Source of the DNA: JABDGV01 sp964577935
Lineage (GTDB): Bacteria; Chlamydiota; Chlamydiia; Chlamydiales; FEN-1388
Assembly (NCBI GenBank): GCA_964577935.1
Contig: CAZOAJ010000006.1
Coordinates: 1 to 64,000, forward strand
Length of the DNA: 64,000 bases
Direction of reading: 5' to 3'
The notes under the pieces were generated by a model. It did not search any database and was not told the DNA's origin. It worked only from the letters and a program-made list of their open reading frames with translations. Within the stretch, counting starts at the first letter, position 1, and each line of letters opens with the position of its first letter. This document shows positions 51,504 through 59,657 of the stretch, piece by piece. The position numbers were made by a program, and so were the translations under genes.

Positions 51504-52337
51504 ATGATCGATATGAAAAAAATGCTTCTCAGCCTCATTGTAGGTGCGACTGTTAATGCTAGTTCTATAATAGCTGCATCAAGCGAGACTCCTATTGAAT
51601 CAGAAGATCTTACTCTTCAGAGCAAATCTTTTAGCGAATGTTGTAAACGAGGGCCACGAGGATATCGAGGACACCGAGGACATCATGGACATCGTGGTCC
51701 AACCGGCCCAACCGGCCCAACTGGCGCAACTGGCGCAACTGGCGCAACAGGTCCTGCGATTGCTTCTACCTTCTTTGTGTCGAACGGATCTGCGCAGTTC
51801 TCAGCAACGATGGATCCTCCGTCAACTGTCTTGATTCCATTCGGTGTAAATAGCAGCGTAACACCTGATTTTTCTATAAACCCAGCTGGCGATACAATCA
51901 CGGTTAACGTTTCTGGAACTTATCTTGTGAACGCCGTCATATCTGATTTCTGTCAGTCGTATATTTTTACCGGAGCTCCTGCAAACCAGCCTATCTTACA
52001 AGCCAACAATCATGGGCTTGATATGGTTGTAGGGTATAACGTGAACGGTGCTCTTCAAACAAGCCAATCAGTTTATGTTGAAGGCGAGGATATGACGCCA
52101 GCATCGACCAACCAAGCCTCTGGTACAAACGCAGATGGAACATCGGTGTCTTCGTTCTGTCTTCCTACCATAAGCCTTTCAGGAATCCTTGTTTTGAATG
52201 CGGGCGATACTCTTTCTATTGAAGCGCAAGTTAATCCTACAACATTGCCACCTAACGTTGGTAGTGAAACAATGGGATACTTTGCAGCTCCATTTGGATT
52301 CACAAACCGTAACATCAACATCATTAGGATCAACTAA
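51504..52337 (+). CDS. Secreted collagen-like protein with BclA/C1q-like C-domain
   Basis: The start has a signal peptide (MKKMLLSLIVGATVNASSIIA after three residues). Residues 50-85 are 12 uninterrupted Gly-X-Y triplets, first basic (GPRGYRGHRGHHGHRG), then GPT/GAT repeats. A pair of Cys (46, 47) precedes the triplets. The C-terminal 190 residues are beta-rich, with NPAGDTITVNVSGTYLVNAVI and ISLSGILVLNAGDTLSIEAQ, like the C1q/BclA trimerisation heads of bacterial collagen-like proteins. Such proteins form surface filaments or adhesins. A second, longer collagen-like gene lies at 60 kb. A hairpin terminator follows. Confidence 0.88.
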   Translation: MIDMKKMLLSLIVGATVNASSIIAASSETPIESEDLTLQSKSFSECCKRGPRGYRGHRGHHGHRGPTGPTGPTGATGATGATGPAIASTFFVSNGSAQFSATMDPPSTVLIPFGVNSSVTPDFSINPAGDTITVNVSGTYLVNAVISDFCQSYIFTGAPANQPILQANNHGLDMVVGYNVNGALQTSQSVYVEGEDMTPASTNQASGTNADGTSVSSFCLPTISLSGILVLNAGDTLSIEAQVNPTTLPPNVGSETMGYFAAPFGFTNRNINIIRIN

Positions 52338-52384
52338 ACGATCTTATGCATATTGAAGAATGAGAACTTCTTCAAAGATGGACA

Positions 52385-52420
52385 ACAGCGGATGAAGTAG
52401 TTCCTCCGCTGTCATTTTTC
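52385..52420 (+). terminator. Terminator between the collagen-like gene and hemB
   Basis: ACAGCGGA (52385-52392) pairs with TCCGCTGT (52405-52412) over a 12-base loop, then CATTTTTC. It ends the plus-strand collagen-like transcript and reaches the 3' end of hemB on the other strand. Confidence 0.7.
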
Positions 52421-53469
52421 TACCTCTTGAGAGCTAAAGCAGCTTCTTTCGCAGCGTACGTTAAAATAAAATCAGCTCCTGCTCGTCGTATAGCTGTCAG
52501 TGACTCAAGCATCATTCGTGGCCCATCAATCCAGCCTCTTTCGGCGGCAGCCTTGATCATTGAGTACTCTCCGCTCACTTGATAGGCCCCTATTGGGAGC
52601 ATCGTTTGACTTCGCAATTTTGCGATAATATCTAAGGATGTAATAGCTGGTTTTATGAGGAGGAGGTCAGCTCCTTCTTGTTCATCTAAAAGACACTCCA
52701 AAAGCGCCTCTCGGCTATTTGCAGGATTGAGTTGATAGTTTTTTTTGTCACCAATTTTCGGGGATGACTCGAGAGCGTCTCTAAATGGTCCATAAAGTGC
52801 TGATGTGTATTTAACGCAGTACGATAAGATTCCGACAGTTGCAAACCCATTTGAATCAATTAATTTACGGATAAAACCAATTCTTCCATCCATCATATCA
52901 CTAGGAGAGATGAAATCGACTCCAGCTTCACAAGCTCTCAGGCTCATCTGCCCTAATGCAATAAGCGTTGGATCATTTAATACAGTTCCATATGGGTCAA
53001 TCAACCCATCATGGCCGTGTGTTGTAAATGGATCTAAAGCAATATCTGCCATTACGAGAACTTCTGGGAAACGGGTTTTTACAGCCGTAATACTTCTTTG
53101 AAGTAAATTGCAAGCTCTGGTTGCCTCGGTTCCGAAATAATCTTTTTTAGACTCTTCGTTAAAGCAAAATAGATTGATAGTTCGTACTCCAGCATTGAGG
53201 AGTTCTTCCACTTCTTTAAGGAGGGCATCGATAGAAAATCGATATACATCTGGCATGCTTTTAATAGGATCGATGCCTGGGCTATCTTTTACGAAGAGAG
53301 GAGAGATGAGTTGCTCTGGGGCCAAATGGGTCTCACAAACAAGGCTCCGAATTGATTCATTGGACCGATTTCTTCGAGGTCTTCTGGTAATGGAAATAAT
53401 ATCATGACGGGTTGGAAGTTCATTGAGTGGAACTTCTGAAAATTGAGAGGAATCAGTTAAGTAACGCAT
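52420..53469 (-). CDS. hemB: Delta-aminolevulinic acid dehydratase (porphobilinogen synthase)
   Basis: HemB joins two aminolevulinates to porphobilinogen in haem synthesis. Signatures: RRNRSNESIRSLVCE at the N-terminus, LISPLFVKDSPGID, LVMADIALDPFTTHGHDGLID (with metal-binding region lacking Cys, Mg type), GVDFISPSDMMDGRIGFIRK, the Schiff-base Lys in SYCVKYTSALYGPFRDA, and DLLLIKPAITSLDIIAK with the second Lys. Length 349 is slightly above the usual 330 because of an N-terminal extension. It is divergent from moxR with 57 bases between the starts. Confidence 0.97.
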   Translation of the reverse strand: MRYLTDSSQFSEVPLNELPTRHDIISITRRPRRNRSNESIRSLVCETHLAPEQLISPLFVKDSPGIDPIKSMPDVYRFSIDALLKEVEELLNAGVRTINLFCFNEESKKDYFGTEATRACNLLQRSITAVKTRFPEVLVMADIALDPFTTHGHDGLIDPYGTVLNDPTLIALGQMSLRACEAGVDFISPSDMMDGRIGFIRKLIDSNGFATVGILSYCVKYTSALYGPFRDALESSPKIGDKKNYQLNPANSREALLECLLDEQEGADLLLIKPAITSLDIIAKLRSQTMLPIGAYQVSGEYSMIKAAAERGWIDGPRMMLESLTAIRRAGADFILTYAAKEAALALKR

Positions 53470-53526
53470 ACATAATTTCTTTATCTATGGTAATGATAGT
53501 ACATGAAATAACGAAAAGAGTTAAAG

Positions 53527-54609
53527 ATGACAACTCAATCGTCCGAAAAAGGAATCAATTCTCAAGGAGCTGATTCCAGGGAAGCTCCAGAACAATCGCT
53601 GAATAGCGGAGTTCAAATTTCTGTTTCACATGGATCTGTGGACAAGAAACCTTCTCAAGCAAAAAACAACTATTTTGATTCTTTCTTTGAAGAAGTTGGA
53701 AAGACTGTTGTCGGGCAAAAAGATTTAATTCTCCGAATTCTCATTTCAATTCTGGCTCGAGGCCATGTCCTTATCGAAGGAGTGCCTGGCATTGCAAAAA
53801 CACTTACAGCGAAGACTATAGCGAAAGTCTTAGGAATAGATTTCAAAAGAATTCAATTTACTCCAGATCTTTTGCCCAGTGACCTGCTTGGGACATCAAT
53901 ATATGATGCAAAACTCGGTTCATTTCGTGTGGAAAAGGGACCCTTGTTTTCGCATGTGGTTTTGGCGGATGAAATCAATAGAGCTCCGCCGAAAGTGCAG
54001 TCAGCTCTTTTGGAGGTCATGGCGGAACAGCAAATATCAATATTTGGGTCTACATATAAATTAGATAATCCATTTTTGGTAATGGCTACACAGAATCCTA
54101 TTGAACAAGAGGGGACCTATCCTCTCCCAGAGGCTGAATGCGATCGATTTTTTATGAAAATAGTGACGAGCTATCCATCAAAAACTGAAGAAGAGGATGT
54201 GCTAGCTAGATTTTTTCAGCATCATGATATTGAGCAATCAAAAGAGCTATTCAATAAAGACAAAATTACAAGCCTGCAAAAAGATGTTAAAGAGGTCTAT
54301 GTCGATAAGAAAGTTATCGAATATATCGTGAGGTTAGTCGCAGCTACAAGACCCGAATCCAATATAGGTTCAATTGGAAAATGGGTTCAGTTTGGAGCAT
54401 CTCCAAGAGCCTCAATTGCTTTTATGCACGCTGCACAGGCGTACGCTCTCATCAGTGGTAGAAACTATGTTGCCCCTCAAGATGTAAAGATCTTTGCAAA
54501 GGATATTCTACGTCATAGGCTTGTTTTGACCTACGATGCTGAAGCGGAAGGAATAAAACCTGAGGATGTTGTTGAGTCTCTACTTTCTCTGGTTGAGGTG
54601 CAGCCTTGA
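53527..54609 (+). CDS. MoxR-family AAA+ ATPase
   Basis: MoxR ATPases work as chaperones that help mature partner complexes, often with VWA proteins. The first 60 residues are a polar Ser/Gln-rich extension. The core has GRPVVGQ-like TVVGQKDLILRILIS, Walker A EGVPGIAKTLTAKTIA, QFTPDLLPSDLLGTSIYD, Walker B FSHVVLADEINRAPPKVQSALLE, sensor ATQNPIEQEGTYPLPEAE, and the lid. The following DUF58 gene overlaps the stop (TTGA), which is the usual gene order for this system. Confidence 0.95.
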   Translation: MTTQSSEKGINSQGADSREAPEQSLNSGVQISVSHGSVDKKPSQAKNNYFDSFFEEVGKTVVGQKDLILRILISILARGHVLIEGVPGIAKTLTAKTIAKVLGIDFKRIQFTPDLLPSDLLGTSIYDAKLGSFRVEKGPLFSHVVLADEINRAPPKVQSALLEVMAEQQISIFGSTYKLDNPFLVMATQNPIEQEGTYPLPEAECDRFFMKIVTSYPSKTEEEDVLARFFQHHDIEQSKELFNKDKITSLQKDVKEVYVDKKVIEYIVRLVAATRPESNIGSIGKWVQFGASPRASIAFMHAAQAYALISGRNYVAPQDVKIFAKDILRHRLVLTYDAEAEGIKPEDVVESLLSLVEVQP

Positions 54610-55502
54610 AGCAAATAGAGGCTCCCATCTCTGGGGTTATTAAGCCCATTAAGCTTCGATCTCTTACTCGTGCGCTTGGGGAGCTAATGGGGGCTTATAA
54701 GGCTGCTGTACGAGGAAATGGCATTGAATTTGATGATTCAAGACGCTATGTGCCTGGAGATGATCCGAGAATGATCTTGTGGAAGAAGAGTATGCCTCCA
54801 GATATCTATGTAAAGACTTGCCGTGAAGAAAGAGATTTGCGTATTACGCTCCTTTTGGATGTCTCTGCCTCGATGGAGGGCTTAAAAAATCACAGATCGA
54901 ACTTTGAGACTATGAAACAGACTGCAAGTCTTCTTATAGCATCTGCCGTCGCTTCAGGAGATCGAATAGCTCTTGGGTGCTTTGCTGATAAAATGTTGGA
55001 ATTTACTTCGCACAAACGTGGACTTCATCATGCTCTTTCATTGCTTGAAACGATTGATAATCTTCATCCAATACGCACAACAACAAATCTAGACATGGCC
55101 TTAAAAGGTTATTTGAAATCAAGACCCAAGCGCTCTCTTTTGTTTATTATCACTGATGGAATTTATCCTCCTGATTATGAGATGGCCTTAGGGAGGCTTT
55201 GCCACCATCATGATGTTATATTCATCACACCTTTGCAGGTGATTGAAAAGATGCCAGAGCTTTCTTCTGTAAACAGTACCGTTCCCGTCGTAGATCCGGA
55301 AACGGGCCGTCTCTTTAATATTCCCCTCTCTAATAGATTCTTGAGTAAGTTAGAGGAAAAAATAGAATTTTATCAGGCAAATTTCAAGGCTCTGGTCCTT
55401 AAAAAGAAAGCCTCTTTTCTCGAAGTACGATCAACCGAGTCTCCTCTATCAGCGTTAAGGTCATTTTTTGAGAGGAGGAGGAAATTGAATGTGGTTCGCT
55501 AA
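54606..55502 (+). CDS. DUF58 (VWA-like) protein
   Basis: The start codon is TTG, overlapping the moxR stop; GAGG lies nine bases upstream. The DUF58 signature DSRRYVPGDDPRMILWKKS is present at about residue 45, then TCREERDLRITLLLDVSASM with the MIDAS-like DxSxS, and GDRIALGCFADKM. Family members are partners of MoxR. Length 298 is normal. The next gene overlaps by 14 bases. The target of the complex is not known in chlamydiae. Confidence 0.93.
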   Translation: MKQIEAPISGVIKPIKLRSLTRALGELMGAYKAAVRGNGIEFDDSRRYVPGDDPRMILWKKSMPPDIYVKTCREERDLRITLLLDVSASMEGLKNHRSNFETMKQTASLLIASAVASGDRIALGCFADKMLEFTSHKRGLHHALSLLETIDNLHPIRTTTNLDMALKGYLKSRPKRSLLFIITDGIYPPDYEMALGRLCHHHDVIFITPLQVIEKMPELSSVNSTVPVVDPETGRLFNIPLSNRFLSKLEEKIEFYQANFKALVLKKKASFLEVRSTESPLSALRSFFERRRKLNVVR

Positions 55503-56451
55503 AAGAATAAAACTTGCCTGCTTTATTCAATCGGTGCTTTTTACATTTCTGTCTCATTCCATAGCGTTTTCTACAAACATTTCTAGTTCAGAATCTGGGG
55601 AGGTAGAAGCTCTCCAAGGACCCGCGGATATAGGAACAGGAATTGGCGATGAGTGTTCCTTTACTTTTGATCTTGTGAAAGGAAAATCCGTTTTATTGTC
55701 CCCACAATATGTAGTTGATTCCATTAATCAAGTGATTCGGTCAGATTTAGAACTCCTTTCATCAGCATCAAACACAACTTTGAACGTTGTTGCTGTTCCG
55801 AAATTTCAAGGAAAGCTACCGCTTCTTCTTGGTCCATACTATTATGATCAGACTTTGTCAAAGCAACAGCTGAGCTGGCTTCTTCAGGATCAACTGCTTG
55901 TAGACAAGCCATTGGCTCCGCTTTTACCACCACCGCATCTTGTTTCTCCTGACGTCAAATTGCAGCTATCGCAGGCCGCAAAAGAAGCAATTCTTCACAA
56001 TGCGTTCAGTCATCTTCAAGTCATGGAAAATGTTCTTCTTGAGCGTGCCCATCTTGCGCAAGGAGTTCGAATTATGCTTTTTGGTGCAATCATGTCCGTA
56101 TGTATAATTTCGCTTCTCCAAGCTTTTATACGACAGCATCGTTTGCAACGAAGGTATTCACAAGCGATTCAATGGGGTCAAGAGTTTGATCGTATTCAAC
56201 AACTTCAGATGCAAAAAGCTGCATATGAACTTGACAAGCTGCTGTGTCGATACTTGGCTATGACTATACAAAGAACAGACCCATCAAAAATATTATCTGA
56301 TCTACTTACATTGAGGGATCTTTCAGAGTTGGCTGAAAGACATGATTGGTTGATGTTATCTAAAAATTTGGAAGAAGCTCAGTATAAAAAATCATCGATC
56401 AATATGGATGAAGCAGTCTTTATAGCTCGTCGCCTGGTTGGGTCAAGCTGA
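55489..56451 (+). CDS. Membrane protein of the MoxR cluster, DUF4381-like
   Basis: The protein has a signal peptide (residues 8-27), a periplasmic part of about 160 residues, one membrane helix (about 195-213, GVRIMLFGAIMSVCIISLL) and a cytosolic helical tail. In MoxR-DUF58 operons a DUF4381 protein of such a plan (one helix, then a helical cytosolic domain with LCRYLAMTIQ-like text) is expected at this position; the periplasmic region is an extra. ATG 55489 has GGAGG upstream. Its 3' end overlaps the convergent T2SS-cluster gene by 32 bases. I am moderately sure. Confidence 0.6.
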   Translation: MWFAKRIKLACFIQSVLFTFLSHSIAFSTNISSSESGEVEALQGPADIGTGIGDECSFTFDLVKGKSVLLSPQYVVDSINQVIRSDLELLSSASNTTLNVVAVPKFQGKLPLLLGPYYYDQTLSKQQLSWLLQDQLLVDKPLAPLLPPPHLVSPDVKLQLSQAAKEAILHNAFSHLQVMENVLLERAHLAQGVRIMLFGAIMSVCIISLLQAFIRQHRLQRRYSQAIQWGQEFDRIQQLQMQKAAYELDKLLCRYLAMTIQRTDPSKILSDLLTLRDLSELAERHDWLMLSKNLEEAQYKKSSINMDEAVFIARRLVGSS

Positions 56452-57361
56452 TATTAAAATCGATTGTGGATGGATCGATCTCTTGTGGAAGTAAAGAGCT
56501 AAACTGAGATTGAAATTCTCGTTGTAATTCCTCCTTCTTTTCTCTCTCTCTATTATATTTCTTATAAAGCTCATGACGATATTCACAGACTCTTTCAACC
56601 ACATCAACGTCATTGAATAGAGCGAGCAGAAGAGGTATTGGAGCAAGGTAGACATTCAAAATGGTATTTCGTTTATCAAAACGAATATATTTAAGAAGCG
56701 ATTCATACGACCCTTCCGCATCCACTTCACCGGCACCACCGCCACGTAGAAATTTATAAAGAAGGTATTGTTCGTTGTGGTTGCTCATGCTTAAATTTGC
56801 AAGGTCGTCAGGGTATTGAATTTTGAAAGGTTTTTTTGTTTCCTTCATTTTTCGGCCCAGTTCCACGATGCTCCGTAGAAGCGTTTCGGGATCGATGCCT
56901 TCAAACCCAGGTCCCGTAGTCATTTGCTGATAGAAAAGCTGCTGAGCAAAGAGGACTGCTGATAGTCGTTTAAGTAAGAAAAATGCTGCTTTTGAAACGG
57001 TATCGTCGGACGTTACCGATAAGTCGAAAAGAGAGGCTATGTGGAGATATTTTGAGCATGCCTTTTGATTACGCTTCTCTTTTTGCATAGAATCGATACG
57101 GGTAATAAATCGCTCTTTTTTTGTATTCTCTTTCTTTTCATCTTGGTTTTTATCAATTTCCTGTTGTAGGGGAAGTCTTCGAGTATAGTTCTGAAGAGCT
57201 TCTTCATTCTGAATGTCTTCAAAAATTTGTTTTTGGACACGTTTTGTAAATAGAATGAGTTGCTTATTCCAGATGAGATCCATTGATCTTGCTGTATAGC
57301 TCCAGGTCATTATTGAAGCTATAATCAAAAGTGAAAAAAGAGAAAGAAGGTAGGGCATCAA
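56420..57361 (-). CDS. T2SS-cluster membrane-anchored protein, unknown function
   Basis: One N-terminal helix (about residues 3-22, PYLLSLFSLLIIASIMTW) anchors a 290-residue helical, highly charged domain with a Lys/Glu-rich segment at 70-95. The prepilin motif is absent. It is the last of the pseudopilin operon, and its start overlaps the stop of the preceding gene (ATGA), so it is in the position of gspK, but I see no GspK sequence signature. A chlamydial hypothetical follows the gsp genes at this place in Chlamydia as I remember. Confidence 0.55.
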   Translation of the reverse strand: MMPYLLSLFSLLIIASIMTWSYTARSMDLIWNKQLILFTKRVQKQIFEDIQNEEALQNYTRRLPLQQEIDKNQDEKKENTKKERFITRIDSMQKEKRNQKACSKYLHIASLFDLSVTSDDTVSKAAFFLLKRLSAVLFAQQLFYQQMTTGPGFEGIDPETLLRSIVELGRKMKETKKPFKIQYPDDLANLSMSNHNEQYLLYKFLRGGGAGEVDAEGSYESLLKYIRFDKRNTILNVYLAPIPLLLALFNDVDVVERVCEYRHELYKKYNREREKKEELQREFQSQFSSLLPQEIDPSTIDFNISLTQPGDEL

Positions 57362-58056
57362 CGCTCCAAAACTATAGGTTGCGATGACGAGGGAAGTATG
57401 AAGGTTAGGGGGTATGTTCCCAAATTGCCATATTTGATCTGAAGGGATACAGCTAGGGGGAGCTGTTTCATTTCATGCGACCAGTAGTTTACCCAAGTCC
57501 CAGGCTCTTTAAGATCACTAGGGGTTGCATTCTGGGAATAGTATCCGTCTTGCTGAGTTGGGGTTAAGAATTTCCATGAAAGGGACTCAACGTTTTCTAA
57601 AAGAATGCAAGATCTTTGCCGAGTTTCATCAAAAGCTTCACTTTCAGGATCTGGCCACATGGTCATTATAAATTTTTTATTAGAGTCTCTCCACAGAGAT
57701 ATGAGAACTGTGTTTGAATAGTTTGGATCTGGATCTACTTCATTGGTGCAGGTAAATATAAGCTTTTGGTTGTCAGTATCATTTGTGGTAAAGAAAAAGC
57801 CTGTAGAGGTGATCTGTGCTGATTCAAGAAAACGCTGCAAGATAACCTGGCAATCTTGGAGATGCTCTATTTCTCGTCTCCTTGTCTCAACTTTGGACGA
57901 GGCTGCCTGTGAGCTCCGAATCCAGAAAAATAAGCTCGAGATGATGAGAGCAAAAAGAATACTTCCGATCAATACCTCAAGTATTGAAAATGACCTCATT
58001 CGGTTGCGAATAAATCTTTGTGCTGTATAACGGATCATCTTTTTCTCACTAAGCAA
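57358..58056 (-). CDS. GspJ-like minor pseudopilin
   Basis: The N-terminus carries the prepilin motif RMRSFSILEVLIGSILFALIISSLFFW: a short basic leader, then Phe(+1), Glu(+5) and a hydrophobic helix. The residue before the cut is Ser, not Gly. The C-terminal 200 residues are a beta-rich globular part (VLISLWRDSNKKFIMTMWP, CILLENVESLSWKF), which fits GspJ; GspJ has VxxxxxxF patterns near VESLxWxF. ATG 58056 overlaps the preceding gene by 22 bases; ATG 58038 is an alternative. It forms part of gspG-H-I-J order. Confidence 0.75.
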   Translation of the reverse strand: MLSEKKMIRYTAQRFIRNRMRSFSILEVLIGSILFALIISSLFFWIRSSQAASSKVETRRREIEHLQDCQVILQRFLESAQITSTGFFFTTNDTDNQKLIFTCTNEVDPDPNYSNTVLISLWRDSNKKFIMTMWPDPESEAFDETRQRSCILLENVESLSWKFLTPTQQDGYYSQNATPSDLKEPGTWVNYWSHEMKQLPLAVSLQIKYGNLGTYPLTFILPSSSQPIVLER

Positions 58057-58538
58057 AGTATGAGAGATGAGTACATTGAGGAGCTTGAGGTTTCGAGGGT
58101 GTCTAATGACAAGGATACAAGAGCGACTTTTGGCGGGCTTGACGTGTCTTTATTGATCAAATCAAATTCAACTAGAATTGGTTCGCCTTGGAAAGGGGGA
58201 GAAGGGGCGATAGTTATTTGTGCATTTTCTGGTAACTTATCGATTTCAAATTGACCAGAGACTACTTTTCCCAAAGCCTCTGCCATAGCTAAATCATTTT
58301 GAAGAGATCTTTCAAAGTTCTGAATATCCGCTTGCATATGGCGTAGTTGCATATTTGGCGCTTGAGCTAATGGAACTAAAACCATACCTGCAATTACTAA
58401 GGACAGCATCACCTCAAGAAGTGAAAAAGATCGTTTGCGTTGTTCTGCTTGTTTTATAAATGGTTTTTTAAAGCGCATGCATAGTGCGTTGATGAGGCTC
58501 TGGACGCGAGAAGTGGGTGTTTTTAAGCTTAAAATCAT
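58035..58538 (-). CDS. GspI-like minor pseudopilin
   Basis: The 167-residue protein has a long leader (about 36 residues) before KRSFSLLEVMLSLVIAGMVLVPL, the prepilin helix with Glu(+5). The residue before Phe(+1) is Ser. The long leader may be over-called; an internal ATG at 58478 (CMRFKK) would give about 17 residues. The remainder is small, as for GspI. Its end overlaps the GspJ-like gene. Confidence 0.65.
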   Translation of the reverse strand: MILSLKTPTSRVQSLINALCMRFKKPFIKQAEQRKRSFSLLEVMLSLVIAGMVLVPLAQAPNMQLRHMQADIQNFERSLQNDLAMAEALGKVVSGQFEIDKLPENAQITIAPSPPFQGEPILVEFDLINKDTSSPPKVALVSLSLDTLETSSSSMYSSLILCLVRKR

Positions 58539-59077
58539 TATTTTCCCTTTAACGATCGTGCTTTGATGACCTCATCAGGAACGGTTGTAGTACTAAAATA
58601 GGATTGAGGATTAGAAAATGTGGTGCGAATTTCAGCACCGCTTTTAAGCCGTATTGCTAAAGACATTTCAATAGCTTGAGCGTAAAAATTTGGCAAGATA
58701 TTGACAAGGGAATGCGTGCCTTGGGCGTTCTCAAAAAATGCGACTGACGTGGAAAGCGGGAGGATCCAAGGTTTCTCAAACCTATGTTTTATACTGCTAT
58801 TGGGGAGTCCAGTTACAATCATCGAGATAACTTGGTTCCCCTCGTGTTCCGTCGTGAAGATCGTTATCTCATTATTCAAAGTCATACTTAATAGATATGC
58901 GCTTTTTAAAAAGCGCTCAGACTGCCATTGGAGCCTGAGCATTTCATAGTGGGCGTTTGCTTTTTTTGTTGAAAAAATGATAGCTCCTGACATAATCCCG
59001 ACGAGGATTAAAACAAGAAGAATTTCAAGGAGTGTGATAGCTCTCTTACTCGTTGAAAACGTATTGATAACGATCAT
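58538..59077 (-). CDS. GspH-like minor pseudopilin
   Basis: Prepilin motif KRAITLLEILLVLILVGIMSGAII with Glu(+5) follows an 11-residue leader. The residue at -1 is Ala and +1 is Ile. The C-terminal domain has beta-strands (NEITIFTTEHEGNQVISMIV, STSVAFFENAQGTHSL) typical of GspH/FimT-like proteins. Its start overlaps the gspG stop by 4 bases (ATGA), and its stop touches the start of the next gene. Confidence 0.72.
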   Translation of the reverse strand: MIVINTFSTSKRAITLLEILLVLILVGIMSGAIIFSTKKANAHYEMLRLQWQSERFLKSAYLLSMTLNNEITIFTTEHEGNQVISMIVTGLPNSSIKHRFEKPWILPLSTSVAFFENAQGTHSLVNILPNFYAQAIEMSLAIRLKSGAEIRTTFSNPQSYFSTTTVPDEVIKARSLKGK

Positions 59078-59460
59078 TTTTTCTTATTTGAATATTTGGT
59101 GAATTCTTCGGAAGTTACTTTGATATCAAGGTTGCCTGAGTCGCTTTTTTGAACATCAACCTGGAAAGGCTTTCCCCATCCATCGTTCATGTAGTCTTTC
59201 GGATTCTTTACAAGAGGGGAGCTTTGAACGATTCCTTGCCAGTCACCTGGTTGATACGATTGTGTCCTATCCGGATGTTCTGCAAAATAAATGGCCAAGA
59301 TAGTTTCGATCCGGCTCATGGTCTCTTTTGTCTTGAAAGCTTTTCCTTCATTCAAACTCTCACGGTAGTTGTAGGCGATAGCGCCCGTAATCGTTGCAAT
59401 CAAAATCATAACAATAATCATTTCGATCAGCGTGATTGCACGTTTTATTCTCTTTTCCAT
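59074..59460 (-). CDS. gspG: Major pseudopilin GspG
   Basis: I use ATG 59460 with AAGAGG upstream; a longer frame starts at 59502. The N-terminus MEKRIKRAITLIEMIIVMIL is a class III prepilin signal with Glu(+5). Residue -1 is Ala and +1 is Ile, whereas Gly and Phe are usual. The C-terminal part has YMNDGWGKPFQVDV, close to the GspG sequence DPWGxPYxY (here DGWGKPF), and an ADP-like acidic calcium loop is not obvious. At 128 residues it fits the family. It leads the gspG-H-I-J run. The collagen-like gene and its terminator separate it from gspF. Confidence 0.85.
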   Translation of the reverse strand: MEKRIKRAITLIEMIIVMILIATITGAIAYNYRESLNEGKAFKTKETMSRIETILAIYFAEHPDRTQSYQPGDWQGIVQSSPLVKNPKDYMNDGWGKPFQVDVQKSDSGNLDIKVTSEEFTKYSNKKK

Positions 59461-59599
59461 GGAGTGCCTCTTCTTAACGTATGTATTTGGCATAAACTTC
59501 AAATATTATACTTGATTTCAGACTTTAGGCTACATGTTCAAATTACAAAAGCAATCCTTTTTTTGAGAATTTGCTTAAAATCTCTCTTCTTGAAAATAC

Positions 59600-59629
59600 A
59601 AAGGCCTATCCTTATTAGGATAGGCCTTT
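59600..59629. terminator. Bidirectional terminator between the collagen-like gene and gspG
   Basis: AAAGGCCTATCCT (59600-59612) pairs perfectly with AGGATAGGCCTTT (59617-59629) over a 4-base loop. On the minus strand the stem is followed by GTATTTTC. It lies 29 bases after the stop of the collagen-like gene and separates it from gspG, so the latter needs its own promoter. Confidence 0.88.
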
Positions 59630-59657
59630 TATGCCGAAAGTGATAAACCTAGACAAT

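Noticed and set aside
51344..51556. A 70-codon plus-strand ORF before the collagen-like gene
   Set aside because: It overlaps the collagen-like start in another frame, while the latter has a good ribosome site and signal peptide.
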